Positions 58,344-64,000 of a stretch of 64,000 nt of DNA are shown here, piece after piece. Position 1 is the stretch's first letter; each line of letters starts with the position of its first letter. The stretch comes from Parascedosporium putredinis (Eukaryota > Ascomycota > Sordariomycetes > Microascales > Microascaceae). Made by a program: the position numbers and the translations under genes. The notes below the pieces were generated by a model. It was not told where the DNA came from, searched no databases, and was given only the letters and a program-made list of their open reading frames with translations. The stretch lies in assembly GCA_949357655.1 (NCBI GenBank), contig CASHTG010000016.1:992001-1056000 (forward strand). The letters run 5' to 3'.

Positions 58344-59213
58344 CTTGTCGGATAGGTGATGGAGGGGATGGTTGGAGGAAGGGGAAAAGGGAAGAAAAAA
58401 AAAGAGAAGGGGAGAAGAAAAATCGTCCTGGCCCTTTGTGTTCTGGAGGTTAAAGTGGTGGCTCTCAGATCCGAGCGAATGTGGATACGGATTGGCTCGT
58501 CCCACCGAAAACTTTCACACTTTTTTCGTGGGCTCCAAACCAGGGTCACCAAGACTTTCAAGCCCTCTGCTGTGTGACGCATCACGTGACTGGTATGGGG
58601 CCCCACTTCAAAGTTCAAGGTTGCCAACCTCAGTGCTCAAGTTGTGTGAATGAACATCACACTACAGTGTTTTGTTTAAGATACACTATATACACTGGAT
58701 CCATCTCTTCTCAAGGATCCGAATGGCATCAAGCTGTCAAGAGCTCCGTAGATGATGCAAAGGCTCGAAGATTGGGACAAATCTGACTGGAAACGTAGCG
58801 GCGAAAATGCGAAGGAGAAAAAAAGATATTTTAAATTGCAGAAGCTTTTGGATTCACTGACTGGAAAGAAAGAAAAAGACCTCTTCTGTCGTACCCCTTG
58901 CGATTCTAATCCCAACATGGTTGTTTGCCCATACTTCTCTTCGCCAATGTAAAATAATCCAGACAACACAATTCCACGCATGCCTCCTTTGCCCCGAGGC
59001 TGCTAGGCCATAGCAACGCCTAAGCCGCTCTGATATACTTCGTCCGAACAAAGAAAAGTATCAAGAAACAAAATAAAGTAGATATGCAACAAGGGTGGGG
59101 AGTGAGAGTAAGACAATATTTGGAAAAAGGAGTTACAATGATTAAAACACACCAAAAATGTCTGTGGAAAAACAAAGGACGGGCTCGGTGCGTGGGTATC
59201 CTTGCTACGCTTC
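58344..59213. other. RPL3 promoter and Ssn6 3' flank
   Basis: No coding signal. It holds the TCACGTGA box (58582-58589) and one TGGATCCA (58696-58703); the part near 59030-59160 is the probable 3' untranslated region of the Ssn6 gene. Confidence 0.6.
58582..58589. promoter_or_regulatory. TCACGTGA E-box upstream of RPL3
   Basis: An 8-bp palindrome containing CACGTG about 240 bp before the RPL3 start. Cbf1-type factors bind this sequence and are tied to ribosomal protein gene control in ascomycetes such as Candida albicans. Confidence 0.55.
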
Positions 59214-62200
59214 TCAAGCCGCCTCAATCTTGGGGGTGGCACCGCTCACTCCATTAACTGTGGCGCTCGTGGGCGTAGTCGTCTTTGCATCACCCGACGA
59301 GGCAGCAGTGCCATTAGAGCCCACGATGCCGCCCTTCTTATCTTCTTCATCGTCATCATCGTAGTTCTCGTTGACGTCAACCTTACGCGCCGCCCGCTCG
59401 GGTTCGGACGAGGAGGGGTGGTGGTGGCCTTGGCGCCTCCATCTTCTGTCGTTCCTCAGCCGCATAGTCTTTGAGAGGTGCGGGGCCGGCGGAAGGTGGG
59501 CCCTCATGACCATGGGGCGGCATCGACGCCGGGCCTTGCTGCATGGGAGGAAGGTGGGCAGGAGGCATCTGGTGGTTCTGGCTGTGATGAGCCGCCTCGG
59601 ACGGGTGGTAACCCTCGTTGCCATGTCGTTGTTCTTCAGCACGGCGCATTTCATCCGCACGACGCTGCTCCTCGGCACGGCGTTGCTCTTCCAAACGCCT
59701 AGCCTCAGATGAGTTACGTCGGTATGGTTCACGGGGAGGAGTTGACGGCCGCCTATGTCGGAGATCATCCAACCTAGCGCGGTTCTCATCGTTTGCCTGC
59801 TTCTTGGAAGCCGACTCGTCCTCCCAATCCCGCATCCTCTTGGGACCGACCGAAGGAGGTCGGTCGTCACCACGGTGCATGGGTCCGTCAATTTGCATCG
59901 GCGGTTGCGAAGGATGAGAGGGAGATGCATCCATTGGGCCCGGGGGCAGGTCCGCTCTCGGGATGGTGACCGTATGGTGGGGGTGGGGGAGGCGCCTGTT
60001 GGTGTTGAGGGTAGGCCGACTTGGGAGAGGGCATCCTGTTATCATGGATGGGGCGCACCTCTGGACGCGGGCTGTTCCTTGGAGGATACTGGGACATCGG
60101 CTTCGAGCCGTCTCCTGGAGGTCCGGAGGGACCGGCATGCGGCGGGATATAATTAGGGTTTGCCACCCGCTCGGGCATGTGCATCGGCTGCGAGGTAGGC
60201 GGGGAGGGAGTGGAGGGCCCTGCGACGCGTAGTGGTTAGGTCGCGGGGAGGGGCCTCGCCGAAGGGGCGCAGGGCCTCCTCGAGGGTCAGGGCCCCGGTT
60301 GTCTCCATAAGGAGGCTGGCCTCCCTGCTGTGGTGGCGGAACCTGCTGTTGAGGGGCGGGGGTGGGGGCTGTTGTGGCCGCATCTGGGGTGGCTCCTGGC
60401 GAGGGCTGGGCTGGCGCAAAGGTGCAGGAGGAGGAGGCGGGCCACGATTAAAAGGATCGCTGCGCGACTGTTCATAAGGGTTGGGCGGTTGAGGAGGGGC
60501 ATTAACCTCCCCGTGTCGGCCCCAGCCATTAGCAGGAGGACCAGAAGGGGGCCCGGGAGGAGGGGGTTGTTGCTGCTGCTGCTGCTGCTGCTGCTGGCCG
60601 GAACCGGTCCACGGAGGGGGCGGGCCCTGGGGGTGCGACTGGCTGATGAGCGTAGGGATGAACATCAGTGGGCTGAGGAGCGCTTGCAGGTGGGCCAGCG
60701 TTGGAGCCGCCACTGCGTAGGAGGTGCAGGCGAGCCTTGATGTGCGGGTTTGAGGGATCAAGCTCAGCCGCCCTTTGGTAGGCGTCGAGGGCATCATTGA
60801 TTTGATTATTGCACGACTCATACTAGATAGGGAATCGGCTGTTAGCAAAATGCAAGGCTTCATTTTCAGTGAGCGGTGATACAGGGATAACATACCAAGG
60901 TACCCAGGTCATACCAGACCTCGCTGATATAGGGATTAAGGCGAATGGCGCGCGAGTACGCGTCCAGAGCATCGCGGTATTGGTTGATCTGGTAGTAAAG
61001 GACACCAATCGAGCACCAGAAGGTCGGGTTACGACCATCACGGTACACGGCTTGTTGGTATGCCTCGTAGGCTTTGGGATACTTCTGCTGCGACATGTAG
61101 CAGCGACCAAGCAGGTACCAGCTCTGCGCATCATTGGTGTCTGTCAATAATAATCAGGTTAGCATGGCGGCCCAGTACACGTTTTCGGGTATGGGAATAG
61201 ATCGTACCAGCTGCGACGGACTTCTCTAGGAACTCGATCGCGCGCTCCTGGCTTTGGAAGCTGCTGCTCTGGTTATGGTGGAGCCAACCAAGCTGCTGAA
61301 GCACCTTGGCGTGGTTGGGGTCACGATCCAGAACACGCTGGTAGGCGGCCTTGGCATTATCGTACTATGTTGAAGATAATGATTAGCGCGAATTCTTCGG
61401 GAAGTCACAGGCCAAGGCCTCGGGAAAGTCCGGTGGCGACTTACGTCCTTCTGCTGCTCGTGAACATGGCCAATTTGGAACCAGATATCCTCTTCAGTCA
61501 GAGGGTGGGGCGGGGAGCTGACGATGTACTTAAAGCACTCCAAGCTCTGGTTATACTTTGATTGTTGCTTGTAGATAATGCCCAAGCGGAAATAAATTTC
61601 GTTGGCCTTCTCAAAGTCGGGCTGCATCTGCATAACTTGGGAAAATGCTTCCTCGGCGTGTTCCAGAGATCCCCAACGGTCATAGAGGATGCCAATTCCA
61701 TACCAAAGTTTGGGTTCCTATACGTGGGAATGTTAGTCATCGAGTTCACTGGGAAGATGTTGCTGGGCCCAGAGTTGTGCCGGCTTACCTTTGGACTCTG
61801 AAGGTTGACAAGGGCATTCTGATAGGCGGTATAGGCCTGTTGAAGATCGTCCATCATGAGAAAGCAGTGTCCTATCGCGCCCTAGTGTTAGCTGAAAGAA
61901 GGAGACGTTGCAGAAGAAGTGGGCGACATACCAAGGCTTCCCCATGCCTCACCGTTATTTGGTTCCAATTTCAAGACATCTTGGAGATAGCCCACGGCTT
62001 TGTGGAATTCCTCGCGAGTCCGCAAGATGAGGAGATGGCAGTCATGGCCGGCACAGAGCTGGGGTTGGCCCTGAGGGCCGACTCATACGCGGCCACGGCC
62101 TCATCTGGACTGTTGAGAACCTCAGCAAGACTTCCTGCGCGTGAGAAATGGGCGGTTAGCAGGTCATTCTGGAAAAAACCAACGATCAAACAATCGCCAG

Positions 62201-62392
62201 TTTGGTTACGCGCGCGTGGGCCTACCAATTTGCATCCAAACAGATTCGGTCAAAGCCATAATCTGTCGCGATGGTGCGCTATAACGGCCAGGCTGGCTGA
62301 CGGGACCTCCGACCTGGGGAGGCGGAGGCGGGGGCCTGAGGGCCACCATGCTGCATCTGCATCATGGTCGGCGAGGGATGATGATTCGCCAT
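59214..62392 (-). CDS. SSN6: Ssn6/Cyc8 TPR transcriptional corepressor
   Basis: Partner of Tup1 (RcoA) in a general nuclear corepressor. Exons: 62392-62226, 62134-61932, 61871-61789, 61717-61445, 61364-61208, 61140-60896 and 60822-59214. The N-terminal half is a run of tetratricopeptide repeats, for example EPKLWYGIGILYDRWGSLEH, EDIWFQIGHVHEQQKD, AQSWYLLGRCYMSQQKYPKA and PTFWCSIGVLYYQINQYRDA. The long last exon is Pro/Gln-rich with a Gln tract (60567-60597), then Glu/Arg-rich repeats (RRAEEQRRADEMRRAEEQR) and an acidic end VDVNENYDDDDEEDKKG. I chose the ATG at 62392 (MANHHPSPTMM); an in-frame ATG at 62467 is possible. At least five bases are missing: two in a C-run near 62316, one near 62026, one near 60620 and more in the low-complexity C-terminal exon, whose exact frame path is uncertain. 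Confidence 0.9.
60567..60597. repeat. CAG/CAA tract coding for polyglutamine
   Basis: On the coding (minus) strand, eight CAG codons and two CAA codons in a row inside the Ssn6 gene, giving about ten glutamines before a polyproline stretch. Confidence 0.9.
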
Positions 62393-64000
62393 AGCGGCAA
62401 AATTATGGTGTCGCGGCAGGGCCAGAGAGGAAAAAGTGCTTGCCTCGCCCGGAACGGCACCAGTCACGAGCGGTCCTTAAGTAACGACAAAACTAGGCTT
62501 AATGGACCCTACGTTAGCACAAGGTAGACAGAGCGCTATGACACTGGAGAGCACGATGGAAAGGAAAGAAAGAGAAATGTCGCGCGATGGAATGGGAGTG
62601 GCGACAGGGCGTGGTGGTGATGGGGATGGTGATGATCCGAGATGATGGAATGAGGCCGCGCTTTGGATGGAATGGCGAAAAGCTTGGGGTTGAACGGGGT
62701 TGCTTGGTGCTGACAAAGGGCAAAACAAGAGGGCAGAGAAGGGGTTCGGAGGCAGGTAGAGATGTCGGAGACTTACCAAAATCGGGAGAAGGGAGAAGCG
62801 GTGGAATTGGAAGAGGCCCGGTGAAGATGGCGACCAGCCGCAAAGGCTTTGGAAGGGTTGGGGTGAAGAGAAGAAAACGGGACGAAAGGAGTTGGGGAGA
62901 TGGGGCAGAAGGAGAGATGGGGAGGATGCCACAAAATGACGGCGAAAGGCACTCGCGCTCTGTCACAAACTTACCTTACCCACGAGAAGAAAGAAGGAAC
63001 GGGCAATGGATCTCATAATCACACGGCGGCGTGGCATGCCAAGCGAGGAACATCCATGCAGGTGTTTATGTGTACTTTATTTTACTACTGCTGGGTACCG
63101 CGAGACCTTGTACGTCTTTTGCTTAGCCGGGGGTGTGGAGTGGTGGGTGGTGTGGAGCGATCGAGGAGACACGACACTTCAGCGCAACCACACCCGCCCA
63201 CCCCTCCCTTCTGGAGCAAGCCAGGTTCACCCCCTCCGCCTTCTCCACCCCTTCCCACCCCCTTAAACCATGGGAGTGTTTGGTACGGGAATACTCCCGT
63301 CCTTTGCTGGCCTTTCTCCGTCCAGGTACGTACCCGATGTGGGCGCTCAGCAAGGGTATGTGGTACGTACACACTCCATGCTCCGGAGGGTAACCCTCCC
63401 AAGCCTCTAGCGCATGGGGACCAATCCCGAGCCTGGGCAACCAGTGGGTACCGTCGTGTTCCTTCAGCACAGGCCTAGCTGACATAACACCAGCTTGCGC
63501 CCCCATTCTCCGTCTCCTGGAAAGCTCGTGCTGTGGCTGGCCCTTCCTTGCCGGGTTCCCCCTTCAACCAGCGTTCGGGCTCGGCGGTTGGGCGGGCCCT
63601 TTCACCAGGAGTGGGAGTATCCGTACTTCTGGGCTCGTCGCCACATCTGCTTGAAACATGCAGACGCCCAAGTACAGTAACCACAGCAGCCACAAGTCAG
63701 CCGTCGACCCATGGCTAGCGGTGCCGCCTACCTCGAGCTTGTGCGCCGGTCTGAGTTCTTGGTGCCGGAAAGTTTTGTCTCCGCCTGTCCCGGTGTCTGG
63801 TCTGGGATTATGCATTTAACGACAATAGTTTCCGCCCTTCTGCAGATAATTTTTCCGTCGGAGAGAGCTGCAATGGCCACTCGTGATGCGGCCAAAAGAA
63901 GAAAAGGAAAAGGGAGACTGATGGGACAATTCAGGCACCACCAGAGATATATATATCCATGAGAGTAAGAACAAAAACCTAGCCGATCGGATGGAATATC
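62393..64000. other. Ssn6 promoter/leader and end of window
   Basis: No gene supported. The first 600 bp are probably Ssn6 promoter and leader. ORFs of up to 190 codons (for example + strand 62900-63478) overlap frames on the other strand and have no recognisable content. Confidence 0.55.

Overview
This window is nuclear DNA from a filamentous ascomycete. Genes carry short introns (about 50-450 nt) with GTRNGT donors and CTAAC branch sites, and starts are preceded by pyrimidine-rich leaders. Codon use is GC-rich, and the gene set (Rgp1, Rrg9, calcipressin, Ssn6, FacA, a fungal ADAM protease) is typical of Pezizomycotina. The FacA N-terminus and overall gene style point to Sordariomycetes, probably Hypocreales; that placement is inference.

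Layout, left to right: the 3' part of an RGP1-like Ypt6 exchange-factor gene (+, 2-1750); a long MABP1/WDR62-like WD40 protein (+, 5439-8491); RRG9/neugrin-like mitochondrial protein (-, 9389-10256); calcipressin (-, 12023-12808); a 6.5 kb gene-poor stretch; mitochondrial PheRS (-) divergent from the dicarboxylate carrier DIC1 (+); mitochondrial GrpE/Mge1 (+); an unrecognised, apparently broken gene (-, about 26402-27682); then a replication block, RFC1 (-), mitochondrial ribosomal protein L16 (+) and RFC5 (+), within 6.5 kb. After a 6.8 kb gap come acetyl-CoA synthetase facA (+), a 5.9 kb gap, an ADAM-type membrane metalloprotease (+), a small conserved-looking protein of 137 aa (-), ribosomal protein L3 (-) and the Ssn6/Cyc8 corepressor (-). 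No rRNA, convincing tRNA, CRISPR array or secondary-metabolite cluster was seen.

Most genes are housekeeping and fall into themes rather than an operon-like system: mitochondrial protein synthesis, import and transport (PheRS, mL16, Mge1, DIC1, Rrg9); clamp loading (RFC1, RFC5); acetate and C4 carbon metabolism (FacA, DIC1); signalling and regulation (calcipressin, Ssn6, WD40 scaffold).

A dominant technical feature is about forty apparent one-base (occasionally two-base) losses inside short homopolymers, mostly C/G, spread over twelve otherwise conserved genes. Restoring the missing bases gives whole-codon lengths wherever I could total the exons, so these are best read as sequence or assembly errors, not pseudogenes. 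The most interesting biological observations are a 5-nt microexon in DIC1, a SINE-like insertion near 40.2 kb, tandem MCB boxes before RFC5, an 18-bp palindrome in RPL3 intron 1, over-represented short motifs in intergenic DNA, and the broken gene at 26.4-27.7 kb.
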